From Melioribacteraceae bacterium (GTDB taxonomy: Bacteria > Bacteroidota > Ignavibacteria > Ignavibacteriales > Melioribacteraceae), in contig WFQV01000208.1 of NCBI GenBank assembly GCA_015486905.1, forward strand, positions 1 through 12,324: a stretch of DNA of 12,324 nt, read 5' to 3'. A program made the translations under genes and the position numbers. Below, piece by piece: positions 1 to 7,439 of this stretch. How positions within the stretch are numbered: position 1 is the first letter of the stretch; each line of letters begins with the position of its first letter. Below the pieces are notes generated by a model, which saw only the letters and a list, made by a program, of their open reading frames with translations, had not been told where the DNA came from and did not search any database.

Positions 1-41
1 AGGCTATCTATGACAGGTTTTAAATTTTTCTAATAGCTGAT

Positions 42-140
42 ATGAAGGATCAAACAACCACAATTACAACAACCGACCCTCACAAAAACGGAAGTTGGGT
101 CTCTGAACCTTTAGATGAAAGTGTTGTTGTTCCTAAATAA
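42..140 (+). CDS. possible 32-residue hypothetical protein
   Basis: An ATG at 42 opens a frame of 32 codons ending in TAA at 138-140. The predicted peptide is polar and Thr-rich at its start (MKDQTTTITTTDPHKNG) and ends in SWVSEPLDESVVVPK. I recognise no family. There is no clear Shine-Dalgarno sequence before the ATG. The frame is closed upstream by TAA at 21-23, so it is not simply the tail of a longer gene in the same frame. It could be a small cotranslated protein following a gene that ends just inside or before the window edge, or it could be chance. The terminator at 179-214 would serve this transcript. Confidence is low because of its size and the missing ribosome binding site. Confidence 0.3.
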   Translation: MKDQTTTITTTDPHKNGSWVSEPLDESVVVPK

Positions 141-178
141 CTCCCACAAATAGAATTTTCACTTTTCATATTTAAAAT

Positions 179-214
179 AAAAAGGCAGAGCTTACAACTC
201 TGCCTTTTTAATTT
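179..214. terminator. bidirectional intrinsic terminator
   Basis: A 12-base-pair stem (AAAAAGGCAGAG at 179-190, CTCTGCCTTTTT at 198-209) encloses a 7-base loop. It is followed by T-rich sequence on the plus strand and preceded by A-rich sequence that becomes a U-tract on the minus strand. It lies between the convergent small plus-strand ORF and the minus-strand protease gene, whose stop codon is at 218-220, so it can end transcription from both sides. Confidence 0.88.
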
Positions 215-217
215 TGA

Positions 218-3200
218 CTACCGTTTTTCGTACGGCGGTTGTTTCGGAAACGGATTTGGTAATGCTTTAACTTCTTTCATTACTTCCTCTGCGGCACATT
301 TTAATTGCGGGTCAATTCCCTTGGCTAATAATGTAGGGTTGTCAACTACTTTAATGTCCGGATCAACACCGTGCCCTTCTTTAAACCAAGTACCGTCAGG
401 ATTGTACATCCTGAATGTCGGTACTGTCAAGTAACCGTTGTCAATCAACGATGGGACACTGGTTATTCCGATTAAACCGCCCCAAGTTCTTAATCCGATT
501 AACTTCCCGATTTTTTCTTTTCGGAAGAAATCCGGGAAGGCATCACCGCCGGAGCCGCTCCAACCGTTAATTAGCATTACTTTTGGACCAAAGTTAGCAT
601 ACGGAGGCCACTGCCAATTTTTGCCATCTCTAACAGCCCAAAAAGCCAAAGGTTTTCTATTTAAAAGTTCAACGAAGCGGTCGGGAATTTGCCCGCCGCT
701 GTTAAACCTTTCGTCGATTATTAAACCTTTCTTGTCAATCTGTGCCAGAAATTGTTTGAACAATTCGTTCTGTCCTTCGGTGCCGGTATTTGGTACGTAA
801 ATGTAACCGATTTGATTGTTTGTAAGTTTGGCTACGTATTCACGATTTGCTTCAACCCAAGCACGGTGCCTTAACTTCGTTTCGCTTATAGCAGAGAAAG
901 GTTTTACCAATATTTTCCATGCTCCTTCGTAGGAAGGTTTGTCGTTAACCGTAAGCTCAACCGTTTTGAATGTCAATCCCTCGAAAGCAACGTAAGGTTC
1001 TTGTGAAACATCCAAAGGTACACCGTTTACAGCTAACACGTAATCTCCCGCTTTAATTTTAACGCCGGTTTGCGTAAGCGGTGAACGTCCTACAAAATCC
1101 CATTTTGCGCCGGTAATTATTTTTTTAATTCTGAAATAGCCGTGGTCAATTGTCCAATTCACACCGAGCATACCCGTGCTCACATGTTCGGAAGTTTCCT
1201 CATCGCCTCCGCCTCTGTAAGTATGGGAAGAACTGATTTCACCAATCATTTCACCAATCAAATAATTAAGGTCCCAGCGTGTAACAACGTCATTTAAAAG
1301 ACTTCCGTAACGTTCTCTAATGCTTTCCCAATCAACACCGTGCATGTGCGGGTCGTAGAAGAAATCCCTTTCCATTCGCCAAGCGTCCGTAAATATTTGT
1401 CTCCATTCTTCCCTTGGCACAATTGTCATTGTCATTTCCTGAGTTTTCAATCTGTTCTTAAGTTTCTGCTTCGGTTTAATTTCGGTAATGTAAAGAGAGC
1501 TTCCTTTTGCAATTAACATCTTTTTCCCGTCGGCAGAAATTTCAAAATTGCTTGGTCCTTTAACTATTGTTTTTTGTTTATTGTCCTTAAAATCATAGTA
1601 AGCAATTTCACTCGATGATTTTTTAGAACCTGCGTTAGGATAATGAACATAAACGGGCTTGCCGTTCGTTGCTCTCAAATTTCCGTAGTTTCCCGGCAGA
1701 ACCCTCAGAAGCTCAGCCCTCCCTTCAAAATTTACAAAATCTATCTTAACTTCTTTAACTTTCTCTTTGTCCTTTGCTTTTCCCCCCTTCTTTTTGTTCT
1801 TTTCGCTTTTCTTTTCGGTTTTAACTTCAACTGTGTCATTCTTTGCAATAAAAGGCGAAGGAATTTTTTCGGTTAATGTTACAACAGCGATGTTAGTAGA
1901 ATTGGGATAAATGAAAGTATTTTCAACACTACTGTAAACGGGAGAGAAAGTTCTCTGTGTCAAATAATAAAAGTACTTACCGTTCGGGTCAAAAGCGGGG
2001 CTTGAATCCGAATAGAAACCGGAAGTTACTTGATGAACCACACCGTTCTTGTAATCGTAAATAAAAATTGCCTGATTTTGATTATCCAAACCGCGCGAAT
2101 ATGCCATCCATCTGCTGTCCGTTGACCAGCTAACGTTGAACTTTTCCAAAGCACCTTCGTACATGTAAAGTCCTTTATCAACGTCAATAATTTTGTCCTT
2201 GTCAAAATCATAAATTCTAATTCTCATTGCGTTATCCACAAAAGCAATCTTTCTGCTGTCCGGCGACCAGTAAAGATTGTACTTAAATTTTTTGCCGGTA
2301 TGAGTTAACGTTTTTTGCTCGGAGGGATTCTCAACGTTAATTACGGTCAATTCGTATTCACCTGTCTTGTCGCTCCAAAAGGCAATTTTTTTACCGTCAG
2401 GCGACCATGCGGGAAATCTTTCGGCTACACCGGAAGAATTTGTTAAATTAAAAACCGGACCTTTTTTTATCGGTAAAGAAAATAGTTCACCGCGTGCTTC
2501 AACAACAGCTCTTTTTCCGTGCGGTGAAACGGAAGCGTTTTTAATATATTTCGAAACTTTCTTTTTAACAGGTAATATTGTAACATTGTCCGTTACTACA
2601 TTTATTTTAACTTCTTTGTATTTCTCAGAATTCAAATTCAAAAGATAAAGTTTACCACCTGCTTCAAAAACAATATCATTCGGACCAATGGAAGGGAAAT
2701 GCACGTCGAAATTTTTGAAGAAAGTTAGTTCTTTCATTTTTTCGGTTTGCATATCGTAACACCAAATGTTAAACCTCTCGTTTTTGTCCCTGTCCGAAAG
2801 GAAGTAAATCTTATTACCATGCCACATCGGAAGTTCATCGTTGGCGGCTTCGTGAGTGATGTTTTTCGAAGAAAAATTTTTCAGATTGAATAGCCAAATA
2901 TCCGTTGCCATTCCACCTCTGTAGCGTTTCCAAGTTCTGAACAATCTTGACCGCGGAGTGTAAGCAATCCAATTGCCGTCGGTAGATATTTCTCCGAATT
3001 CGCCGTAAGGAATCGGTAATTTTGTAGGAAGCCCACCCTTTGCAGAGATTTCAAATATTTGGTCAAATCTTTGTCTCCCGCTTTCACGGGAAGAAGCAAA
3101 TATTAAATTTTTGCCGTCCGGTGTCCAATCAAGAACTCTGTCCATCATAGGATGATTTGTAATTCTTTTGGGTGTTCCGCCGTTAGCGGGAATAATAAAA

Positions 3201-3463
3201 ACATCGACGTTGCCGTCATAGTCCCCGCTAAAAGCAATGAACTTACCATCAGGTGAAAATTTTGGCATAATTTCCTGCCCTTTGGGAGAACTTAATTTAA
3301 CCGCCATCCCGCCGTTCTTAGGCGCTACCCAAATATCACCGGCATAAACGAAAGTAATTTGGGATTGTGAAACATCGGGAAATTGTAACAGTTTCGCACT
3401 AACCTGCGCCCACATTAAAGAAGCGGTAAAAATAAAGACAAATAAGAAGAGAACTTTTTTCAT
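218..3463 (-). CDS. exported tricorn-like protease (S41 family, PD40 propeller and PDZ domains)
   Basis: This is a 1081-residue peptidase of the tricorn family, which trims oligopeptides. Residues 1-20 form a signal peptide (MKK, hydrophobic core, cleavage near WAQ), so it should act outside the cytoplasm, unlike archaeal tricorn. Residues about 28-665 carry many WD40-like PD40 blades with repeated WSPDGK/FSPDGK motifs. A Lys/Glu-rich insert sits at about 538-575, a helical domain at about 685-760, PDZ at about 765-855, and the S41 catalytic domain at about 875-1060. Expected catalytic residues are visible: Ser746-His747 (SSSHTY), nucleophile Ser971 (GWSGSGGDAF) and Glu1029 (FKEGHGVDPD), close to tricorn Ser745-His746, Ser965 and Glu1023 in spacing. 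The residue after the nucleophile is Gly; archaeal tricorn has Asp966 there, so P1 preference may differ. AGGTG lies five bases before the ATG. It follows the SDR gene by 30 bases, probably in one transcript. Confidence 0.92.
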   Translation of the reverse strand: MKKVLFLFVFIFTASLMWAQVSAKLLQFPDVSQSQITFVYAGDIWVAPKNGGMAVKLSSPKGQEIMPKFSPDGKFIAFSGDYDGNVDVFIIPANGGTPKRITNHPMMDRVLDWTPDGKNLIFASSRESGRQRFDQIFEISAKGGLPTKLPIPYGEFGEISTDGNWIAYTPRSRLFRTWKRYRGGMATDIWLFNLKNFSSKNITHEAANDELPMWHGNKIYFLSDRDKNERFNIWCYDMQTEKMKELTFFKNFDVHFPSIGPNDIVFEAGGKLYLLNLNSEKYKEVKINVVTDNVTILPVKKKVSKYIKNASVSPHGKRAVVEARGELFSLPIKKGPVFNLTNSSGVAERFPAWSPDGKKIAFWSDKTGEYELTVINVENPSEQKTLTHTGKKFKYNLYWSPDSRKIAFVDNAMRIRIYDFDKDKIIDVDKGLYMYEGALEKFNVSWSTDSRWMAYSRGLDNQNQAIFIYDYKNGVVHQVTSGFYSDSSPAFDPNGKYFYYLTQRTFSPVYSSVENTFIYPNSTNIAVVTLTEKIPSPFIAKNDTVEVKTEKKSEKNKKKGGKAKDKEKVKEVKIDFVNFEGRAELLRVLPGNYGNLRATNGKPVYVHYPNAGSKKSSSEIAYYDFKDNKQKTIVKGPSNFEISADGKKMLIAKGSSLYITEIKPKQKLKNRLKTQEMTMTIVPREEWRQIFTDAWRMERDFFYDPHMHGVDWESIRERYGSLLNDVVTRWDLNYLIGEMIGEISSSHTYRGGGDEETSEHVSTGMLGVNWTIDHGYFRIKKIITGAKWDFVGRSPLTQTGVKIKAGDYVLAVNGVPLDVSQEPYVAFEGLTFKTVELTVNDKPSYEGAWKILVKPFSAISETKLRHRAWVEANREYVAKLTNNQIGYIYVPNTGTEGQNELFKQFLAQIDKKGLIIDERFNSGGQIPDRFVELLNRKPLAFWAVRDGKNWQWPPYANFGPKVMLINGWSGSGGDAFPDFFRKEKIGKLIGLRTWGGLIGITSVPSLIDNGYLTVPTFRMYNPDGTWFKEGHGVDPDIKVVDNPTLLAKGIDPQLKCAAEEVMKEVKALPNPFPKQPPYEKR

Positions 3464-3493
3464 TTTTTCACCTTTATGAAATTGAAATAATAA

Positions 3494-4336
3494 CTAAACG
3501 TTAGACGAATGAAAATTCAAATTGTTTACGTCCAAACCGGTTGCGGTTAAACTAAATTCCCACAACTCGTCCTGCAATCTTTCATCGTAAGAAACTTCGG
3601 AAGAACGTGTTTCACGTTTGTTTGAAAAATATTTGCCGGTAACATTCCTAACACTCTCTGAGGTCGCAAGGAATATTGAGTTTTCCGCGCCGAACTCTAC
3701 ATTAGTCCCGTAGGAAGTACCCCATCCGGCTGCAAGGAGCTTTGTAGCAATAACACCAGGATGCAAAGCATTCACCGTGATTTCAGTTGTCTTCATTTCC
3801 CTAACTAATTTGTAAGTAAAGAGAATGTTCGCCAATTTTGAGCGAGAATAAGCATCGTAAGGGTCGTAGGATTTTTCACCACGCAAATTTTCAAAATCCA
3901 CCGCCACAGGAGAATGAGCCATCGAACTGACATTAATAATTCTTCCTTCATTCTGAGGAATTATTTTTAACAGTAAAAGCGTCAACAGAAAATGGCTAAG
4001 ATAATTTATTTGAAATGTAGCTTCGTAACCATCTTCGGTCAGTACCAAGCGAGGTAAAAAAACTCCGGCATTGTTTATTAATATGTCTATCCTTTCAAAT
4101 TTTTCTGTAATTTCAGAAGCCATTTTCCTGACGGAATTAAAAGATGACATATCTCCCACAACGGTTTCCAAGTTTAAATTTCCGCTTAGCTCATGTAAAA
4201 TTTTCTTTTTTGTTTCTTCTGCTCGTCGAGTGTTTCTTCCGTGAAGAATTACTTTAAAGCCTTTCTTTAATAAGCCCTCAGCCGTTGCTAATCCAATACC
4301 GTCGGTTGAGCCCGTAATCAGAACAGTTTTAATCAC
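3494..4336 (-). CDS. short-chain dehydrogenase/reductase (SDR, retinol-dehydrogenase-like)
   Basis: This is a 280-residue classical SDR, a cytosolic NAD(P)H-dependent oxidoreductase with a Rossmann fold. Visible motifs are the nucleotide-binding TGSTDGIG (residues 8-15), HGRN (32-35, whose Arg favours NADPH), GDMSS (61-65), NNAG (88-91), Asn111, catalytic Ser137/138 (INVSSMAH) and YSRSK (Tyr163, Lys167). HPGVIATKL near residues 192-200 and the overall pattern resemble the retinol dehydrogenase 11-14/WWOX-type branch. The natural substrate cannot be told from sequence. The start is GTG at 4336-4334. The open frame reaches back to a TAA at 4378-4376 without any ATG, and purine-rich sequence (AAGAAAGAAGA) lies just upstream, so GTG is the best choice. 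The gene is first in a minus-strand unit with the tricorn-like protease and is divergent from the Rrf2/cyd operon. A weak -10-like TACAAT lies at 4372-4367; I see no good -35. Confidence 0.92.
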   Translation of the reverse strand: MIKTVLITGSTDGIGLATAEGLLKKGFKVILHGRNTRRAEETKKKILHELSGNLNLETVVGDMSSFNSVRKMASEITEKFERIDILINNAGVFLPRLVLTEDGYEATFQINYLSHFLLTLLLLKIIPQNEGRIINVSSMAHSPVAVDFENLRGEKSYDPYDAYSRSKLANILFTYKLVREMKTTEITVNALHPGVIATKLLAAGWGTSYGTNVEFGAENSIFLATSESVRNVTGKYFSNKRETRSSEVSYDERLQDELWEFSLTATGLDVNNLNFHSSNV

Positions 4337-4429
4337 ACTATCTTCTTTCTTCTTCCATTTTTTAGAATTGTACTTTTAAAAATAACACAAAATGAGTTTT
4401 AAATAGAAATAACTTAAAAATTTTTTTTC

Positions 4430-4460
4430 TTGACAGAAATAGAAACAAATATTATATTTG
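4430..4460 (+). promoter_or_regulatory. promoter of the rrf2-cydAB operon
   Basis: A perfect TTGACA at 4430-4435 is followed by a 17-base spacer and TATATT at 4453-4458 (5 of 6 to the sigma-70 -10). The same -10 region reads TATATTTG (4453-4460), matching the TAnnTTTG element described for Bacteroidota primary sigma factor promoters. Transcription should start near 4465-4468, giving a leader of about 50 bases before the Rrf2 start at 4516. Confidence 0.75.
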
Positions 4461-4461
4461 T
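4445..4461. promoter_or_regulatory. palindromic operator candidate 1, overlapping the -10
   Basis: A perfect 8-1-8 palindrome: ACAAATAT, central T, ATATTTGT. It covers the 3' part of the promoter spacer and the whole -10 element, so a bound dimer would block RNA polymerase. A second TATTTGT follows directly at 4461-4467. Odd-centred AT-rich palindromes are typical of Rrf2-family sites such as those of NsrR. Assignment to the adjacent Rrf2 regulator is inference from position. Confidence 0.55.
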
Positions 4462-4472
4462 ATTTGTAATAA

Positions 4473-4485
4473 TACTAATTTAGTA
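4473..4485. promoter_or_regulatory. palindromic operator candidate 2, just downstream of the predicted start of transcription
   Basis: A perfect 6-1-6 palindrome: TACTAA, central T, TTAGTA. Its core ACTAATTTAGT fits ACTRWWWYAGT, the core I remember from E. coli IscR type 1 sites, although the outer bases differ. It lies just after the predicted transcription start. A further self-complementary TTAGCTAA lies at 4491-4498. It is likely a second autoregulatory site. Confidence 0.5.
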
Positions 4486-4515
4486 ATATATTAGCTAAAG
4501 GGTAATATTTACTTA

Positions 4516-4926
4516 ATGAACACACTTATTTCACGAGAACAAGATTATGCTTTACGAATAGTTGCCTTCTTGGCGGGAAGGGAAACAAAAGAACCTATTT
4601 CTGTAAAAGAACTTTCCAAATCCTTAATGATATCACGCAGTTTCACGGCACGCATTGTGCACAAATTAAAGAAAAGTAATATTTTAGGAACCGTTCAGGG
4701 TAAATTCGGCGGTGTATTCCTTAATGCTAATCCTTCAAAACTGTCTTTGCTCGATGTATTAAAAACAGCAGGATTTAATTCGAGACTTAATGCTTGTCTT
4801 TACGATAGTTACACTTGCCCATTTGAAAACAGATGTAAGTTTCACTTTTTCTTCCTCGATATTGAGAAACAGTTATTGGATACTTTAAAAAATAGATACA
4901 TTAGTGAATTTAAGTTTTTCTCTTAA
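4516..4926 (+). CDS. Rrf2-family transcriptional regulator with a three-cysteine cluster
   Basis: This is a 136-residue DNA-binding regulator. The N-terminal winged helix-turn-helix is typical of Rrf2 proteins: SREQDYALRIVAFLA (residues 6-20), VKELSKSLMIS with the recognition helix RSFTARIVHKLKK (about 41-53), then the wing GKFGGVFL (62-69). Three cysteines, Cys94, Cys101 and Cys107 (spacing C-X6-C-X5-C), lie where IscR and NsrR bind an iron-sulfur cluster. Known spacings there are C-X5-C-X5-C (IscR) and C-X4-C-X5-C (E. coli NsrR), so this protein fits neither exactly. It probably senses NO, oxygen or Fe-S status and controls its own operon. cydA starts 36 bases downstream with no promoter or terminator between. 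A weak purine stretch (AAAGGG at 4498-4503) lies 12 bases before the ATG, rather far for a ribosome binding site. Family assignment is firm; the signal sensed is inference. Confidence 0.92.
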   Translation: MNTLISREQDYALRIVAFLAGRETKEPISVKELSKSLMISRSFTARIVHKLKKSNILGTVQGKFGGVFLNANPSKLSLLDVLKTAGFNSRLNACLYDSYTCPFENRCKFHFFFLDIEKQLLDTLKNRYISEFKFFS

Positions 4927-4950
4927 CAACTACATCATTAACTAAACATT

Positions 4951-4956
4951 AGGAGG
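4951..4956 (+). promoter_or_regulatory. ribosome binding site that sets the cydA start
   Basis: A perfect AGGAGG is directly abutted by an in-frame ATG at 4957, which has no spacing and cannot be the start. The next in-frame ATG at 4963 has a 6-base spacer and begins MDALAVARWQ, which matches the usual CydA N-terminus in length. The start is therefore placed at 4963. Confidence 0.85.
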
Positions 4957-4962
4957 ATGTTT

Positions 4963-6348
4963 ATGGATGCTCTTGCCGTGGCAAGGTGGCAGTTTGCAAT
5001 TGTAACTGTCTATCACTTCTTTTTCGTCCCCATTACGTTAGGGCTTTCCCTTGCGGTAGCTATTATCGAAACGAAATACGTTACCAGCGGGGAAGTAAAG
5101 TACAAACAAATGGCAAAGTTCTGGGGTAAACTTTTCCTCATCAACTTTGCAATCGGAGTTGCAACCGGTATTGTTCAGGAATTTCAATTCGGAATGAACT
5201 GGTCACAATACTCCAGGTTCATGGGAGATATTTTCGGTGCTCCGTTGGCTATCGAAGCGTTATTGGCTTTTTACATGGAGTCAACGTTCATCGGCATTTG
5301 GATTTTCGGATGGGACAAGATTTCACCCAAGCTCCACGCAACAACAATTTGGCTTACAGCTATCGGGTCAAATCTTTCAGCTATTTGGATTTTGGCTGCC
5401 AACTCTTTCATGCAGCATCCCGTTGGTTACACACTCAACCAACAAGCTCATAGAGCCGAGATGACAAACTTTTTTGCAGTCATCGGGAATGCACATCTTT
5501 GGCATCAATTTCCACATGTATTCTTTGCCGGAATGACCGGTGCGGGTTTCATTTTGATGGGCGTCAGCCTTTACCACATTGTTAAGTCCAAAAAGAATCC
5601 GGACGTTTTTAAGACTTCTTTCAAATTTGGCGCCGGATATGCTTTAATCGGTATTGTTCTTGTAATTGTTGTCGGACACTTTCAAGCACAGGCAATGACG
5701 GAGATGCAGCCAATGAAAATGGCTGCGGGAGAAGCACTCTGGAATGATGAAAATCCTGCCGCACTTTCACTCTTTTCTATTGCCAACGAAGATGAACAGA
5801 TGAACAGTGTTGATGTTCGTTTGCCTAATTTACTTTCTTTATTAGTTTACGACAGATTCGAAGGTCCCGTTCGCGGAATCAAATCCCTACAGAAAGAATA
5901 TGAACAGAAGTACGGACCCGGAGATTACGTACCGCCGGTTAATGCTTCTTATTGGAACTTCAGAATTATGGTCGGACTGGGATTTTTAATGTTCTTTATG
6001 GCTCTTTACGCTTACATCAAAGCAACTAAGAACAATTACAATTTCAGTCCATGGGTTTACAAATTATTTATTTGGGGAATTTTCTTCCCGATAATTGCAA
6101 GCTCAACCGGATGGATTTTTACCGAGATAGGACGTCAGCCGTGGACAGTTTACGGATTGTTCAAGACCGCACAGTCCGTTTCGAATACCGTCTCCGCCGG
6201 GGAGGTCTGGTTCTCATTGATCTCTTACACTATTGTTTACGCCACTCTCATAGTTGTAATGATTAAGCTCTTCAAGAAATACGCCACACAAGGCATCGAC
6301 AACGAAGACGCGGTGGAATCCACTAACACAAATTTAAGTGAAGCATAG
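4963..6348 (+). CDS. cydA: cytochrome bd quinol oxidase subunit I
   Basis: Subunit I of the membrane cytochrome bd oxidase, which oxidises quinol and reduces oxygen to water with high affinity. It is 461 residues from the ATG at 4963. Hallmarks align with E. coli CydA: His18 (high-spin haem ligand, E. coli His19), Glu98 and Glu106 in GAPLAIEALLAFYMESTF (E. coli Glu99, Glu107), His185 (haem b558 ligand, E. coli His186), Lys252 and Glu257 in MKMAAGEALW (quinol site), Arg334 and Met336 in FRIMVG (E. coli Arg391, Met393), and GRQPW at 390-394. About nine hydrophobic membrane segments are apparent. It is about 60 residues shorter than E. coli CydA because the region between the quinol site and FRIM is compact, so this is a short-Q-loop form. 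The cydB ribosome binding site overlaps its stop codon. It is expressed with rrf2 and cydB. Confidence 0.97.
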   Translation: MDALAVARWQFAIVTVYHFFFVPITLGLSLAVAIIETKYVTSGEVKYKQMAKFWGKLFLINFAIGVATGIVQEFQFGMNWSQYSRFMGDIFGAPLAIEALLAFYMESTFIGIWIFGWDKISPKLHATTIWLTAIGSNLSAIWILAANSFMQHPVGYTLNQQAHRAEMTNFFAVIGNAHLWHQFPHVFFAGMTGAGFILMGVSLYHIVKSKKNPDVFKTSFKFGAGYALIGIVLVIVVGHFQAQAMTEMQPMKMAAGEALWNDENPAALSLFSIANEDEQMNSVDVRLPNLLSLLVYDRFEGPVRGIKSLQKEYEQKYGPGDYVPPVNASYWNFRIMVGLGFLMFFMALYAYIKATKNNYNFSPWVYKLFIWGIFFPIIASSTGWIFTEIGRQPWTVYGLFKTAQSVSNTVSAGEVWFSLISYTIVYATLIVVMIKLFKKYATQGIDNEDAVESTNTNLSEA

Positions 6349-6352
6349 GAGG
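6347..6352 (+). promoter_or_regulatory. cydB ribosome binding site overlapping the cydA stop
   Basis: AGGAGG begins inside the TAG stop codon of cydA (6346-6348) and ends five bases before the cydB ATG at 6358. This arrangement favours translational coupling and balanced synthesis of the two oxidase subunits. Confidence 0.8.
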
Positions 6353-6357
6353 GAGAC

Positions 6358-7377
6358 ATGGATCTGAATACATTATGGTTTATTTTAATTATGGTTCTGT
6401 TCATCGGATACTTCTTCCTCGAAGGATTCGATTACGGAGTAGGAATGCTCTTACCCTTCTTGGGTAAAGACGATAAACAACGCAGAGTAATAATTAACAC
6501 AATAGGCGCACACTGGGATGGTAATGAAGTGTGGCTGCTTACGGCAGGCGGAGCTACATTTGCCGCATTCCCGAATTGGTACGCTACACTGTTCAGCGGT
6601 TTTTACATTGCGCTTGTTTTAATGCTGCTCGGTTTGATTGTCCGTGCGGTATCTTTCGAATACAGAAGCAAAGAAGAATCCTGGAGCTGGAGAAATAAAT
6701 TTGACTGGCTAATATTTATCGGTAGCTTCCTGCCCGCTTTCCTTTGGGGTGTAGCCGTATCAAATATTATTCGTGGCGTGCCTATCAATGCACGCATGGA
6801 TTACGTCGGCGGATTCTTTAATCTGTTAAATCCCTTTGCTCTCGTTGGTGGAATAGCTTTCGTTCTTCTTTTCATTTTACACGGAGCTATTTTCCTTTCT
6901 CTAAAAACAACCAACGATATGCTTGAATCGGCACGGAACATAGCTAAGAAATATTGGCTTTACACTCTTGTTGTAATTGTAGTTTACGTAATCTATGCTT
7001 TCTTCGCAACGGGAATCTACCAAAACGGAGCTCTTCCGATTATTGCGACAATTATTGCCGCTTTGGCTTTGATTTCGGTTACCTATTTCTTAAAGGCTAA
7101 AAAAGAAGGCTGGGCTTTTGTAATGACAGCACTTACGATAGTATTTGTAGTGGCTACGGTATTTAGCGGTCTTTACCCGAACGTAATGATTTCGAGCATT
7201 GAGCCTGCTTTTAACTTGACAGTTTATAATGCTTCGTCCAGTGCTTACACTCTTAAAGTAATGACAATCGTTACTCTTATTTTAATTCCTTTTGTCCTTG
7301 TTTACCAAGCCTGGTCGTATTACATCTTCCGTCAAAGGATTTCATCGAAGGAAGACGAAAGCAAATTGGAATATTAA
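6358..7377 (+). CDS. cydB: cytochrome bd quinol oxidase subunit II
   Basis: Subunit II of cytochrome bd, a membrane protein of 339 residues that pairs with CydA and carries part of the proton path and scaffold. Conserved blocks are EGFDYGVGM (residues 22-30, with Asp25 equal to E. coli Asp29), GAHWDGNEVWL (50-60, Asp54 equal to E. coli proton-channel Asp58), TAGGATFAAFP (62-72), FSGFYIAL (79-86), FEYRSK (100-105), WDW-like FDWLIFIGSFLPA and LNPFALVGG. About eight or nine hydrophobic segments are visible, ending in a basic and charged tail. It is about 40 residues shorter than the E. coli protein, which is common outside proteobacteria. No small cydX-like ORF follows; the operon closes at the terminator at 7398-7439. 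Confidence 0.97.
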   Translation: MDLNTLWFILIMVLFIGYFFLEGFDYGVGMLLPFLGKDDKQRRVIINTIGAHWDGNEVWLLTAGGATFAAFPNWYATLFSGFYIALVLMLLGLIVRAVSFEYRSKEESWSWRNKFDWLIFIGSFLPAFLWGVAVSNIIRGVPINARMDYVGGFFNLLNPFALVGGIAFVLLFILHGAIFLSLKTTNDMLESARNIAKKYWLYTLVVIVVYVIYAFFATGIYQNGALPIIATIIAALALISVTYFLKAKKEGWAFVMTALTIVFVVATVFSGLYPNVMISSIEPAFNLTVYNASSSAYTLKVMTIVTLILIPFVLVYQAWSYYIFRQRISSKEDESKLEY

Positions 7378-7397
7378 TTTCCAATCGTATTGTTTTT

Positions 7398-7439
7398 AAA
7401 AGACCGGCAAATTTTCCGCCGGTCTTTTTTTATTTTTTT
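7398..7439 (+). terminator. intrinsic terminator of rrf2-cydAB
   Basis: An 11-base-pair stem (AAAAGACCGGC at 7398-7408, GCCGGTCTTTT at 7418-7428) with a 9-base loop is followed by a long T-rich run to 7439. It begins 21 bases after the cydB stop. It implies that cydDC is transcribed mainly from its own promoter or by read-through. Confidence 0.92.

Noticed and set aside
1..33. Tail of an upstream plus-strand gene
   Set aside because: Two frames end here (AIYDRF-stop at 23 and RLSMTGFKFF-stop at 33). With only 7-10 codons visible, neither can be chosen.
438..3099. Several ORFs of 60-120 codons antisense to or overlapping the protease gene
   Set aside because: They lie wholly inside the strongly supported protease frame and show no own signals; shadows of its codon pattern.
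4957..4962. ATG at 4957 as the cydA start
   Set aside because: It touches the AGGAGG ribosome binding site with no spacing; the ATG at 4963 has a normal 6-base spacer and fits the family's N-terminus.
7378..7397. cydX-like small subunit gene after cydB
   Set aside because: Only about 20 bases lie between the cydB stop and the terminator stem, too few for a CydX reading frame.
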